From Amphritea japonica ATCC BAA-1530 (GTDB lineage: Bacteria; Pseudomonadota; Gammaproteobacteria; Pseudomonadales; Balneatricaceae), in contig NZ_AP014545.1 of NCBI RefSeq assembly GCF_016592435.1, positions 3,170,693 to 3,234,692 of the forward strand: a stretch of DNA of 64,000 bases. The letters are read 5' to 3'. The position numbers and the translations under genes are program-made. The notes below the pieces were generated by a model. It made no database searches. It worked only from the letters and a program-made list of their open reading frames with translations, and had not been told where the DNA came from. Within the stretch, counting starts at the first letter, position 1, and each line of letters begins with the position of its first letter. This document shows, piece by piece, positions 40,032 through 47,988 of this stretch.

Positions 40032-40205
40032 TTATTCTGACTCGTCTGTCTTTGGGGGTACAAAGATGAAGAGTGTCAGTGTTAGTAAGCAAACGCCACC
40101 CACAATATAACCCATACGCAGCAGGCTGATGCCTTCCATATCGTGTGCCAGAAAAAACAGGAACACAGCCAGACAGAGTGCTACAACGGCCGAAAATATT
40201 TTCAT
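40032..40205 (-). CDS. Small two-helix membrane protein, unknown
   Basis: 57 residues from the ATG at 40205 (MKIFSAVVALCLAV); an ATG four codons earlier (40217) is also possible. Two hydrophobic helices (about 3-20 and 31-47) are followed by a short polar tail PPKTDESE. No known family recognised. It sits between repeat material on both sides. A reading frame with this regular hydrophobic layout is likely real. Confidence 0.6.
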   Translation of the reverse strand: MKIFSAVVALCLAVFLFFLAHDMEGISLLRMGYIVGGVCLLTLTLFIFVPPKTDESE

Positions 40206-40277
40206 ACATAATCTCATGTGTAATTGATGCTCGACGAAGCAGTTAAACTACCATCAGTTGCGACTTTCCGCCAATCG

Positions 40278-40345
40278 AGGCTCGTAGAAAACGCGAGAGT
40301 AGTTCGAACGTCACTGCGTGACTTGCTCGTAGTTCGTTGCTCGAA
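40278..40345. repeat. GCTAG-type hairpin repeat, diverged left arm, copy 7
   Basis: CTCG-TAGAAAA-CGCGAG outer unit, GTAGTTCGAACGTCAC-TG-CGTGACTTG and CTCGTAGTTCGTTGCTCG. Here CTCG/TTCG replaces CTAG, so it is a diverged subfamily. It leads directly into a terminator as in copies 6 and 8. Confidence 0.7.
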
Positions 40346-40350
40346 AAAGA

Positions 40351-40380
40351 AAAAAGCCTGGCAGTGATGCTGGGCTTTTT
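40351..40380 (+). terminator. AGTGAT-loop terminator, copy 2
   Basis: GCCTGGC / GCTGGGC stem (two G-T pairs) around AGTGAT with A5 before and T5 after. In the plus direction no gene ends just upstream, so the hairpin appears to have been copied along with the repeat. Confidence 0.7.
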
Positions 40381-40511
40381 GGGTTGTGGGTAACTACCAT
40401 AGGTATCAAGACTGTAGGAGCTGTGTTCTCGCAGCAATAAAAAAGCTCGCTTAGAACGTTGCAAAAAAAGAGCCCAGATTTGATTCAGGCGCTTAGTCAG
40501 ATGCAACTAAC

Positions 40512-40919
40512 TTAAGACCCTAATTTTTCTGCAGCACTACAATACAGTTTTTGATATTCGGCAGCCCGTGGCTGGGCTAAACCTTCCTGTTTCAGGTCTT
40601 CACAGGTTTGATGAAAGAATTCATCCGCCCTATCCATACATCTTGAATACTTTGCTTCATTACAATATTTAACGCTGTAGCAAACCGACTCCGGCTTTAC
40701 CTGCCAGTGTTGATACTCATAGCTCACCAGAGAATCATTGTATTTCAGCATAATACTCACAGCGCCTGGCTTCTTACTTACATCACCGGATGACTGCAGT
40801 GCCTGTGTCAGAGCCTGTTTAAAACCACTGTAATTTTCAAAATAGTCCGTCGCATAAGCCGATGGATATACCAGCAGGATCGCCAGTAAAACAGCACCAA
40901 GCGTTGAGTGTTTAAGCAT
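40512..40919 (-). CDS. Secreted hypothetical protein with four or more cysteines
   Basis: About 135 residues from the ATG at 40919. MLKHSTLGAVLLAILLVYPSAYA/TDYF looks like a signal peptide. The mature part has five Cys, including CYSVKYC, CMDRADEFFHQTC and LYCSAAE, suggesting periplasmic disulfides. No family recognised. No ribosome-binding site is clear, and the frame extends upstream to a TTG at 41051, so the start is uncertain. The 390 bases upstream (40920-41309) hold no other gene, only a decayed AGTGAT hairpin. Confidence 0.65.
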   Translation of the reverse strand: MLKHSTLGAVLLAILLVYPSAYATDYFENYSGFKQALTQALQSSGDVSKKPGAVSIMLKYNDSLVSYEYQHWQVKPESVCYSVKYCNEAKYSRCMDRADEFFHQTCEDLKQEGLAQPRAAEYQKLYCSAAEKLGS

Positions 40920-41180
40920 TGAAGACAGAACAGCTGAACGCTGTGCAAAAGAGAAACCAACTGGTTTCAAAAATCGATTATCAGAGTACATTCCATTGTA
41001 TCCATCTGTATAAGACGTCCAGCGCCTTAGTTCAGGGGTCTCCATGACCAACGACTGATTGACTGCTCACAATCTGGTGAAGAGTTCATGTCTCTGTAAT
41101 CTAGCTCTGATTAGTTTTTAAGCAAATAGATTGGGAGGAGGAAATTACCCAGATTAGGTAAATCAGTCGTTTGATAAAGA

Positions 41181-41210
41181 AACAGCGCGGCAGTGATGCT
41201 CGGCTGTTCT
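41181..41210. repeat. Decayed AGTGAT-loop hairpin
   Basis: AACAGC-GCGGCAGTGATGCTCG-GCTGTT keeps the loop and outer arms of the terminator family, but the inner stem is mismatched and T runs are gone. It looks like an eroded copy. Confidence 0.5.
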
Positions 41211-41309
41211 GGTAACACTTTTTATCTGCCGATAAGAATTACTCAATCGATCTCTGTTAATCAAACCGGTAACCTGCCCGCTTTGTTTTAAGCTAAAGCG
41301 AGTCTCACA

Positions 41310-41762
41310 GTGTCTAACGATATCAACCAGATTACCCAACAGATCGAAACTTACTTTGACGGTATAGAGCAGCAGATTTTCAGCGGCGAGCAGTTCGCCC
41401 AGTGGCGCGGTTCATTTGAAGTGAAGAAGATCTATATCAAGAAAGAGAACGCTGATATTAAGTGTGATCTGGATGTCCGTTTACAACACTGGCCCGAAGG
41501 CGTTGTGGTAAAAGTCTACAAGCATAAAGCACTGGCGGTTTTACCCAGCGTGAACGACGAAAGCATCGCCCGCGAACACCTGAAGCAGGAACCCATGCCC
41601 AGCAAATTCTGGAAAGGTACTTTCTACTTCTCCCTCCGCACCGACCTGGACGATGCCCGTTACGTGTTGCGCGAAGGTAATGAGATGACCGATGTCGACG
41701 CCGGGACTTGTCTGGCGATGTTGAAGGGGTTTATTGAAGAGGTTGAAGGGATACTCGCATAA
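41310..41762 (+). CDS. Conserved hypothetical protein, 150 residues
   Basis: No known family recognised. The product is soluble, with alternating strand-rich segments in the middle (KKIYIKKENADIKCDLDVRL) and a helical end (DAGTCLAMLKGFIEEVE). It uses a GTG start. A Rho-independent terminator follows about 70 bases later. The neighbours are repeats, so no operon context is available. Confidence 0.72.
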   Translation: MSNDINQITQQIETYFDGIEQQIFSGEQFAQWRGSFEVKKIYIKKENADIKCDLDVRLQHWPEGVVVKVYKHKALAVLPSVNDESIAREHLKQEPMPSKFWKGTFYFSLRTDLDDARYVLREGNEMTDVDAGTCLAMLKGFIEEVEGILA

Positions 41763-41765
41763 GGC

Positions 41766-41826
41766 GCGGCTCGCAGAAAACGCGAGAGTGGCTAGACGCA
41801 GCTTCGCCGCTTGCTAGTCGCTAGAA
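41766..41826. repeat. GCTAG-hairpin repeat, left arm, copy 8
   Basis: CTCGC-AGAAAAC-GCGAG outer unit, AGTGGCTAGACG, GCAGC-TTC-GCCGC and TTGCTAGTCGCTAGAAAAAAC. With the following terminator and about 45 more bases it is homologous to copy 7. It may pair with the right arm at 41958-42105. Confidence 0.82.
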
Positions 41827-41831
41827 AAAAC

Positions 41832-41860
41832 AAAAAGCCCAGCAGTGATACTGGGCTTTT
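41832..41860 (+). terminator. AGTGAT-loop terminator, copy 3
   Basis: GCCCAG / CTGGGC stem around CAGTGATA with A5 before and T4 after, about 75 bases past the 41310-41762 gene, which it probably terminates. Confidence 0.85.
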
Positions 41861-41957
41861 AGATTCAGGGTAACTACAAAATGTATTAATACTGTAGGAC
41901 CTCCTACTCAACCAACCTTTCCCTTAATAACCTCCGCAGGCTTTTAATTTTTCTCTT

Positions 41958-42105
41958 CCGAGCTACAAACAACGAGCCAGTCGCGAAGCGACGATCGAGC
42001 AACGGCTTTTCCTTGCAAGCGACGTAGTCACGTCTAACCACTAGCAGGGACGCAGTCCCGTTCTAGCCACTTTCGCGCTTTATGCGACCGTTCTAGCCAC
42101 TCACG
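41958..42105. repeat. GCTAG-hairpin repeat, right arm, copy 9
   Basis: TCGAGC/GAGCTAC-type units, GTCGC-GAA-GCGAC, CTTTTCCTTGC, GCGACGTAGTCACGTCTAACCACTAGC, GGGAC-GCA-GTCCC, TTCTAGCCAC, CGC-loop-GCG and a final TTCTAGCCAC. The last GCTAG-type motif on the minus strand supplies the stop codon of the MarR-like gene (TAG, 42093-42095). Confidence 0.82.
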
Positions 42106-42563
42106 TTTTTTATATCTTCCCGATGCTCATCCAGCCAGCGCATCAGTTTCTCCATCTGCTGATGCATTTGGGATATTTCCCCGTCTTCCCAGCTTTCGAA
42201 GATGTGTGAAATATCAGGCAGTAGAGAGCCTAAAATCTCGTCGCAGAGTTTTAACCCTTGCGGGGTTATTTTCAAATAACGTCGACGCTTATCTTCTTTA
42301 TCCGCCCCCGACTCTAATAGTTTCTTATCTAAAAGCACCGTGACAACTTTGGTGATACCGGGCTGATTCATCTCCATCACACCGGCCAGTTCAGTCACCG
42401 TCCAGCTGCGTTCAGGGTTATGGGTAAAGTGATTCAACACCCCGAATTGCGAGGGATTCAACGATACATTCGCAAATAATTTAGCTTCGCGAGTGGCCAT
42501 TAACTGGCGAATAATACCCAGCTGTACCATCAGCCCAACTTCTGTTTGTTCTCTTGAATTCAC
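42093..42563 (-). CDS. MarR-family transcriptional regulator
   Basis: About 156 residues from the GTG at 42563, which has GGAG 6 bases upstream; an in-frame GTG five codons earlier (42578) is less well placed. The winged-helix core (about 30-120) includes LNHFTHNPERSWTVTELAGVMEMNQPGITKVVTVLLDKKLLES and the wing KEDKRRRYLKITPQG. It likely represses itself and the divergent nitroreductase-like gene, since three palindromes lie between them. The last residues Val-Ser-Gly are read from repeat DNA. Confidence 0.9.
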   Translation of the reverse strand: MNSREQTEVGLMVQLGIIRQLMATREAKLFANVSLNPSQFGVLNHFTHNPERSWTVTELAGVMEMNQPGITKVVTVLLDKKLLESGADKEDKRRRYLKITPQGLKLCDEILGSLLPDISHIFESWEDGEISQMHQQMEKLMRWLDEHREDIKNVSG

Positions 42564-42623
42564 ACATATCTCCAACACTTAAACGGCATCTTAAAAACAT
42601 TCATATGAAGCGGTATGAATAAT

Positions 42624-42681
42624 ATTCCAAAGAATACGCTTTGCATTCCAAGGAATCAAACTAATATATATTCCATGGAAT
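42624..42681. promoter_or_regulatory. Three ATTCCA-type palindromes, predicted MarR-family operators
   Basis: ATTCCAAAGAAT (42624-42635), ATTCCAAGGAAT (42645-42656) and ATTCCATGGAAT (42670-42681) lie between divergent genes, 21 and 25 bases apart centre to centre. The last two are perfect or near-perfect 12-base palindromes. Repeated AATCAAACT / AGTTTGATT flanks extend the second and third into a larger inverted repeat. Confidence 0.8.
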
Positions 42682-42686
42682 GCAGT

Positions 42687-42716
42687 TTGATTTCTAACTG
42701 ATACTAGCAATATTTA
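42687..42716 (+). promoter_or_regulatory. Probable promoter of the nitroreductase-like gene
   Basis: TTGATT (-35) and TATTTA (-10) with an 18-base spacer, about 30 bases upstream of the ATG. The -35 begins five bases after the third palindrome, so regulator binding would block it. Confidence 0.5.
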
Positions 42717-42747
42717 TTACTTATACGTTTATGTAAGGATCAATCAA

Positions 42748-43911
42748 ATGAACCGTCGAAACTTTATTAAAATTACCGGCCTGGGTATCGGAACGGCCGC
42801 CTTAGGCAGCACTGTTGTAGGGTGCAGTGACGTCACCCCTACCGATAATTTTGGCTGGAACGGGCCCGATCCAGCAGAGCAGGATATCCGCATGAAGGTA
42901 CTGGCCTATGCCATCCTCTGCCCTAACCCCCACAATAAACAGCCCTGGATTATTAACTTAACAGGCTCGCATAGCTTCGATCTTTATGTAGACCCCGAAC
43001 GCTTGCTGCCCGCCACCGATCCGTTTTACCGGCAGATACATATCGGTCAGGGGACATTTCTGGAAACCCTGGCCATTGCCGCCAGCGGACTTGGCCATGA
43101 AGCCAGTATTGATTACTTTCCACAGGGTATGTACAGCAATACAGAGCTACTCGATAAACCCGTTGCCTCTATCGAACTGATTGAACGGCCGGGGATCACT
43201 CCCGACCCTCTATTTGCTCAGTTGCTCATCCGACACTCTAATAAGCGGGAGTATGACAACCGTAGCCTGAGCCAAACAGAAACCGAGACATTACAAAGTT
43301 TTCACGGTAAGAATAATAATCACGCCCTGAGCATCGTCAGCTCTGCCGAAGCCAAGCAGCATTTCGAGCAGATACTCACCGATGCGATGCAGATCGAGGT
43401 GGGTGATAAAGGCCGTGATCATGAGACTATTGCGATGTTTCGCTTCAATGAGGATGAGGTGAAACAACATCGCGACGGGTTCAGCGTGGCGCAGGCCGGA
43501 TTGAGCGGGCTTAAGAAGGTCTTCGTCGAGAACTTTATACTCTCACGGGAGAGTACCGAAAAAGATCCTACCTCATTCGGTGAACAAGCCGTGACGATGA
43601 CCCAGAAAGCAGCTGAATCAACTGCCACTTTTGCCTGGATTACTACCACAGGCAACTCTCGACTAGATCAGGTAATCGTTGGTCGCGAGTACTGTCGCAT
43701 CAACCTGAAAACCACCGCAATGGGGCTTGCGCAGCATCCAATGAGCCAGGTCTTGCAGGAATACCCTGAAATGCTGCCACTACAAGCCAGGTTCAAAGAA
43801 ACCTTTGGTATAGATAAAGGCGATACAGTACAAATGTTATTCCGTTTGGGGCGAGCTGAAGCAACACCCCACGGACCAAGACGGCTGGTCACTCAGATAA
43901 TAAACAGCTAG
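42748..43911 (+). CDS. Tat-exported lipoprotein, Acg-type nitroreductase-like
   Basis: 387 residues. The N-terminus MNRRNFIKITGLGIG is a twin-arginine signal, and STVVGC (Cys26) forms a lipobox, so a Tat lipoprotein is predicted. The main body has NPHNKQPWII near 62-71 and a late GLAQHPMSQ, matching the Acg/nitroreductase-like FMN-binding fold. Enzyme substrate is unknown. It has an AAGGA site, and its TAG stop lies in a GCTAGAC motif of a repeat. Regulation by the divergent MarR protein is likely. Confidence 0.83.
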   Translation: MNRRNFIKITGLGIGTAALGSTVVGCSDVTPTDNFGWNGPDPAEQDIRMKVLAYAILCPNPHNKQPWIINLTGSHSFDLYVDPERLLPATDPFYRQIHIGQGTFLETLAIAASGLGHEASIDYFPQGMYSNTELLDKPVASIELIERPGITPDPLFAQLLIRHSNKREYDNRSLSQTETETLQSFHGKNNNHALSIVSSAEAKQHFEQILTDAMQIEVGDKGRDHETIAMFRFNEDEVKQHRDGFSVAQAGLSGLKKVFVENFILSRESTEKDPTSFGEQAVTMTQKAAESTATFAWITTTGNSRLDQVIVGREYCRINLKTTAMGLAQHPMSQVLQEYPEMLPLQARFKETFGIDKGDTVQMLFRLGRAEATPHGPRRLVTQIINS

Positions 43912-44108
43912 ACCGCCGAACAAGTTCGGCTAGCTAGTGGCTCGAAAAAGCAAAGGGACTGACCGGCCCTCGCTCTTTCGAGCTACGGCCGCACTCCCAT
44001 CGGCACGGGGACGTACCTCCTACATAACCTTCTCAAGCTTTTGATTTTCGAGCAACTAGCAAGTCACGCAGTGACATCTAGCTACTCTCGCGTTCTTTGC
44101 GAGCCTCT
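43908..44108. repeat. GCTAG-hairpin composite repeat, copy 10
   Basis: Left: GCTAGAC, CCGAAC-AAG-TTCGG, CTAGCTAGTGGCTCGAAAAAGC. Core about 90 bases, with GGGAC and GAGCTACG pieces. Right: TTTTCGAGCAACTAGC, GTCAC-GCA-GTGAC, TCTAGCTACT and an outer CTCGC-GTTCTTT-GCGAG unit. CTCGAAAA and TTTTCGAG can pair, a CTCGA version of the core closing stem. The stop of the preceding gene is in its left edge. Confidence 0.82.
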
Positions 44109-44187
44109 AATCTCTGCGCTATAAAGAGGCCTGTGCTATGCTCCGCATCCCCTTACACTAATTACTTAACACTGATGGAACACTGCC

Positions 44188-44562
44188 ATGGATTATGACT
44201 TTACCCATGATATTTACGGTGCCTTTAAAGCTGATTTTTCCATGGGCCATGAAGCTTTAGGCTACTGGCTCACCTATGAGTTGCGCAGCCGTCAGACAGT
44301 TATTACTGAACTGCTCAGGGTTATTACTGAACTTCAGCAACGGCAACGGCTGGATTACCTGATGGAAGGTGCAGAGTACAATTTGATACTCAACAGAGAT
44401 GAGGCAATTATCCGTGCGCATGCGCTGGATTCAGCATTCGAAGATGATGCCCCCGAAGATCACCTTGAGTTTTACGATCAGGAGTCCACAGCCAGCTGCG
44501 GTTTAGAGGATTTCATCGAGATTATTGAAGGCTGGCAGAATTTTACTGTCTCAAAGCATTAA
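44188..44562 (+). CDS. yacL: YacL (UPF0231) family protein
   Basis: 124 residues. MDYDFTHDIYGAFKADFSMGHEALGYWL and EFYDQESTASCGLEDFIEIIEGWQNF match E. coli YacL (MDYEF..., YYDEESLSLCGVEDF). The role of the family is unknown. It is a soluble acidic protein. The ribosome-binding site is weak. The gap to the next gene (193 bases) holds no gene. Confidence 0.92.
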   Translation: MDYDFTHDIYGAFKADFSMGHEALGYWLTYELRSRQTVITELLRVITELQQRQRLDYLMEGAEYNLILNRDEAIIRAHALDSAFEDDAPEDHLEFYDQESTASCGLEDFIEIIEGWQNFTVSKH

Positions 44563-44755
44563 CACTCATTCGCGGGCCCTCTGCATTCGATTTCACTACC
44601 CCATTTTGGTCACTTTTTAACCTGCTAACGGTTGATTTTTTCCCAGAAAAGAAAAGAATGGAGATAGGGATATTCTCCGCTTCTTAACTTTTGTCATATC
44701 CCTGTTAAACATCTGCTGTTACATATACCTGCAACAATTTTGATGAGGGATCGCT

Positions 44756-45502
44756 GTGTTGTTATTCAAGTCTCGGATTATCTTTTTTGCGTTATTAACG
44801 AGCTTTACTTCTCTGTTAATGGCCGAAGTAAAACACGTCGAAATATTCGCCATTGATTACCCACCCTATACCATCGTGGACGATCAGAATAACCTCAGTG
44901 GAATCGATATTGAGGTCGTCAAAGCCTCTTTTGCTAAAGTCGGTATTAAGGTTAAGTTTAGTACCGCACCCTGGGAACGTATCAGAAAAAATCTTGAGCA
45001 TGGCTATATCGCCGGATATACCAGTTGCGCAAGACGGCCTGCACGGGAAGCTTATATTCTCTTCAGCGACAAAGTGAGCGAAGCCAATCAGGTTGCACTG
45101 ATGGCCAACGACACTGATGATAGTCAACTGACTAAGTTAACAGACCTCAGCCAATACAAGGTCAATGCAATTGAAGCCTGGGCTATGCAAAAAGAGCTGG
45201 CCAGCAAAGAGATCCCCCATAGCAAAACTCAGGATATGGATAGTGGTATTCGCTCTGTTCTTTTCCGGGATATCGATGTGTTTTATATCGGTGAACTGAC
45301 AGCACTCTATCGAGTTCGTCAGCTAGGGCTCCAGGACAAGATCAAGACAAAGCGTTTTACCGACAAAGAGAGCGTTTCATTTTACCTTTGCTTAAGCAAA
45401 ACCTATCCGGGTAATACGCTATTACTGGAACAGTTCAACACCGGGCTTGAGCACATCAAAACGTCTGGTGAACTGGATGAGATATATGATCGCTATTTGT
45501 AA
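44756..45502 (+). CDS. Periplasmic substrate-binding protein, SBP_bac_3 type
   Basis: 248 residues. A signal peptide (about 1-23, LLMA/EVKH) is followed by the two-lobed amino-acid-type binding domain, with VEIFAIDYPPYTIVDDQNNLSGIDIEV at its start. A GTG start has GAGGG about 6 bases upstream. No ABC transporter genes are nearby; instead the next gene, 33 bases away, is a membrane GGDEF-EAL protein. The protein probably senses a ligand for that enzyme rather than feeding a transporter. Confidence 0.88.
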   Translation: MLLFKSRIIFFALLTSFTSLLMAEVKHVEIFAIDYPPYTIVDDQNNLSGIDIEVVKASFAKVGIKVKFSTAPWERIRKNLEHGYIAGYTSCARRPAREAYILFSDKVSEANQVALMANDTDDSQLTKLTDLSQYKVNAIEAWAMQKELASKEIPHSKTQDMDSGIRSVLFRDIDVFYIGELTALYRVRQLGLQDKIKTKRFTDKESVSFYLCLSKTYPGNTLLLEQFNTGLEHIKTSGELDEIYDRYL

Positions 45503-45535
45503 ACAAAGTATCAGAGTGATAATCAAGGCGGCTAT

Positions 45536-47956
45536 ATGAAGCTTGCTTTCCGCCATAAGATTGCATTCAAGCAAGCCATTATTGTCTTAACAATATCTTT
45601 ATTACTGGGCTTGATCTCTACCAGCGGACAGATTTATCTGGATTATAAGCAGGAACGTAAAGATTTCAATCTTGGCATAGAGCAAACCATCGCCATGCAT
45701 TGCGATACTGCCATTCAAGCGGTATATAACCTTGATCGTAATCTGGCTCAGGATGTGACTACCGCCCTCACGCTGGCTCCTGAAGTTTATCGCGCCACCT
45801 TGATTGATGACTTCGGTGATACTCTGGCAGAAAGTAGTGCTCAGAAGGCCCAGTCATCACCGCTTACGATGATGGGTAACAACCTATTTTATTTCAAAAG
45901 TCATATTGCAACGCCACTTAGCATTAAAGAATCCAGAACCGGCTCTGCGACGCTGATTATCGACCTGGATACCACTCTGATTACCGGTAACTTTACCCGA
46001 CGGGCAGTCACCAGCATGGCGCTGGGATTGCTCTATAACATCGCACTGGCCAGTATTTTTCTAATATTATTCTATCGCTACCTGTCTCAGCCAATTCTTA
46101 ATATTGCACATTGGGTTAATCAATTAGGTAAAAACGATAAAAACGTTACGCCTCCCTATGATCAGCAGGATGAACTGGGCGATTTAGTCTCCAGCTTTGA
46201 CCGGCTGTGGCATGAACGAAAAGAGATGACAGATCAGCTGAATAAGACCATTCAGGAGCTATCTAAAAGCGAATACTTTTCACGCTCTCTGATGGAGAAT
46301 GCCGGCGATGCGATGTTCCTCTGTCGTGCAGACGGTATCATTATTCAGGTCAATAATCAGGCAACCGAGTCTTTAGCAATCGATAGCGCTAAACTCCTGG
46401 GTAGATCCCTCGCTGAATTTAGTAAAAACTACACAAGTTCTCAGTTACAAACCCTCTTCTCAAGCATCAATGAAAAAGAGGCTAGCACCATAGAAGATAT
46501 CCAGATCAGTACTCAGGGAGAACATTTTCCTATTGAAGCCCGTTGCATTAGGATGCGCTTACAAAACGAAGACTACATTCTGATTCTCGCGCGGGATATC
46601 AGTGTGCGAAAAGAGGCCGAGCAGCAGATTTTTGAACTTGCCTTCTTTGACACCCTGACAGGGCTGGCAAATCGCAGACTCTTTATTGACCATCTCAATA
46701 ACGCAGTCAAACAACACCAGGAAAACCAAAACTTCGGTGCGGTGCTCTATCTGGATCTGGACCGTTTCAAAACCATCAACGATTCTCTGGGCCACGGTAT
46801 CGGTGATGCGATTCTCTGCGAAGTCGCCAAGCGCTTAACCCAGGCTCTGCCTGATACATCCACCTGTGCCCGGTTTGGTGGGGATGAATTTGTGGTACTC
46901 CTGACTGAAACAGGCTCCTCTGCCGAACTCTGTGCAGAAAGCACGGCCACCACGGCCTTAAAGGTCCTTGAGCAGATGGCTGTGCCTTTCGACATTGCCG
47001 GCCACCAGCTCTATTGCAGTACCAGTATCGGTATTGCTGTTTTCCCGGACAGCACCAATAATTCACTGGATATACTCCGCCACGCAGATACCGCCCTTTA
47101 CCGGGTAAAAGCGCAGGGACGCAATAACTTTCAATTCTTTGACCCTGAGATGCAATCGACTGCACAGGAAAGAATGGAGTTGGAAAAAGGCCTCCATCTG
47201 GCACTGGAAAATAATGAATTTGAGCTCTGGTATCAGCCTCAGGTAAACGATGCTGATCAGATTATTGGGGCTGAAGCACTGTTACGCTGGCGGCACCCGC
47301 AGAACGGAGTCATCTACCCAGGCGATTTTATCGGTATCGCCGAAGAGAGCGGTCAGATTGTCGAGATTGGTAACTGGGTTCTGAAGCGGGCGATAAATCA
47401 GCTTTCTGACTGGCATCAGCAAGGCTTGCCCGAGTCATTCAACCGACTGGCAGTCAACATCAGTCCTTTGCAATTCATGCAGGTTGATTTTGTCGACCGT
47501 CTGGTGGAGATGCTGAATGAGAAAAACATTCCTGGACGACTGGTTGAGTTAGAGATTACGGAAAACATGCTGCTGAATAATTTTTCTATCGCCAGCAATA
47601 AGATGAAACTACTGAAGCAACGAGGCATTTCCTTCGCCATTGACGATTTCGGTACCGGCTATTCTTCGCTCAGATACCTCCGCGATCTGCCTCTGGACAT
47701 TCTGAAAATAGACCGGTCTTTTGTGTCTGGGTTGCGCGCCTCTTCTGAGCTTGCGGCGATTGTTGAGGTTATTATTGCGACCGCCGATCGGTTAGATTTG
47801 ACGGTCATCGCCGAGGGCGTCGAAACATTGAATGAACGCAGTGCGTTAATGGAGCTGGGATGCCATTGTTTTCAGGGATACCTGTTTTCAAAACCCATGA
47901 TTCCAGATGTTTTTTACGCCAAACTCCAGGCGCCATCCCACAGCTCGCTGGTCTGA
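45536..47956 (+). CDS. Membrane PAS-GGDEF-EAL c-di-GMP enzyme
   Basis: 806 residues. TM1 (about 12-34), a periplasmic segment (about 35-160) and TM2 (about 165-190) lead to a HAMP-like linker, a PAS domain (about 255-365), GGDEF (about 375-545) and EAL (about 555-795). GGDEF is intact (FGGDEF) but the usual RxxD inhibitory site is missing. EAL has EALLRWRHP, NISPLQF, LEITENML, DDFGTGYSS and KIDRSFV, so both activities look possible. It is coupled to the binding protein upstream. Confidence 0.93.
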   Translation: MKLAFRHKIAFKQAIIVLTISLLLGLISTSGQIYLDYKQERKDFNLGIEQTIAMHCDTAIQAVYNLDRNLAQDVTTALTLAPEVYRATLIDDFGDTLAESSAQKAQSSPLTMMGNNLFYFKSHIATPLSIKESRTGSATLIIDLDTTLITGNFTRRAVTSMALGLLYNIALASIFLILFYRYLSQPILNIAHWVNQLGKNDKNVTPPYDQQDELGDLVSSFDRLWHERKEMTDQLNKTIQELSKSEYFSRSLMENAGDAMFLCRADGIIIQVNNQATESLAIDSAKLLGRSLAEFSKNYTSSQLQTLFSSINEKEASTIEDIQISTQGEHFPIEARCIRMRLQNEDYILILARDISVRKEAEQQIFELAFFDTLTGLANRRLFIDHLNNAVKQHQENQNFGAVLYLDLDRFKTINDSLGHGIGDAILCEVAKRLTQALPDTSTCARFGGDEFVVLLTETGSSAELCAESTATTALKVLEQMAVPFDIAGHQLYCSTSIGIAVFPDSTNNSLDILRHADTALYRVKAQGRNNFQFFDPEMQSTAQERMELEKGLHLALENNEFELWYQPQVNDADQIIGAEALLRWRHPQNGVIYPGDFIGIAEESGQIVEIGNWVLKRAINQLSDWHQQGLPESFNRLAVNISPLQFMQVDFVDRLVEMLNEKNIPGRLVELEITENMLLNNFSIASNKMKLLKQRGISFAIDDFGTGYSSLRYLRDLPLDILKIDRSFVSGLRASSELAAIVEVIIATADRLDLTVIAEGVETLNERSALMELGCHCFQGYLFSKPMIPDVFYAKLQAPSHSSLV

Positions 47957-47988
47957 ATCAGCGATCAGCAAATTAATTAAACCCACAA

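Noticed and set aside
40243-40506. 87-residue minus-strand frame
   Set aside because: It runs through repeat copy 7 and the AGTGAT terminator and lacks a ribosome-binding site.
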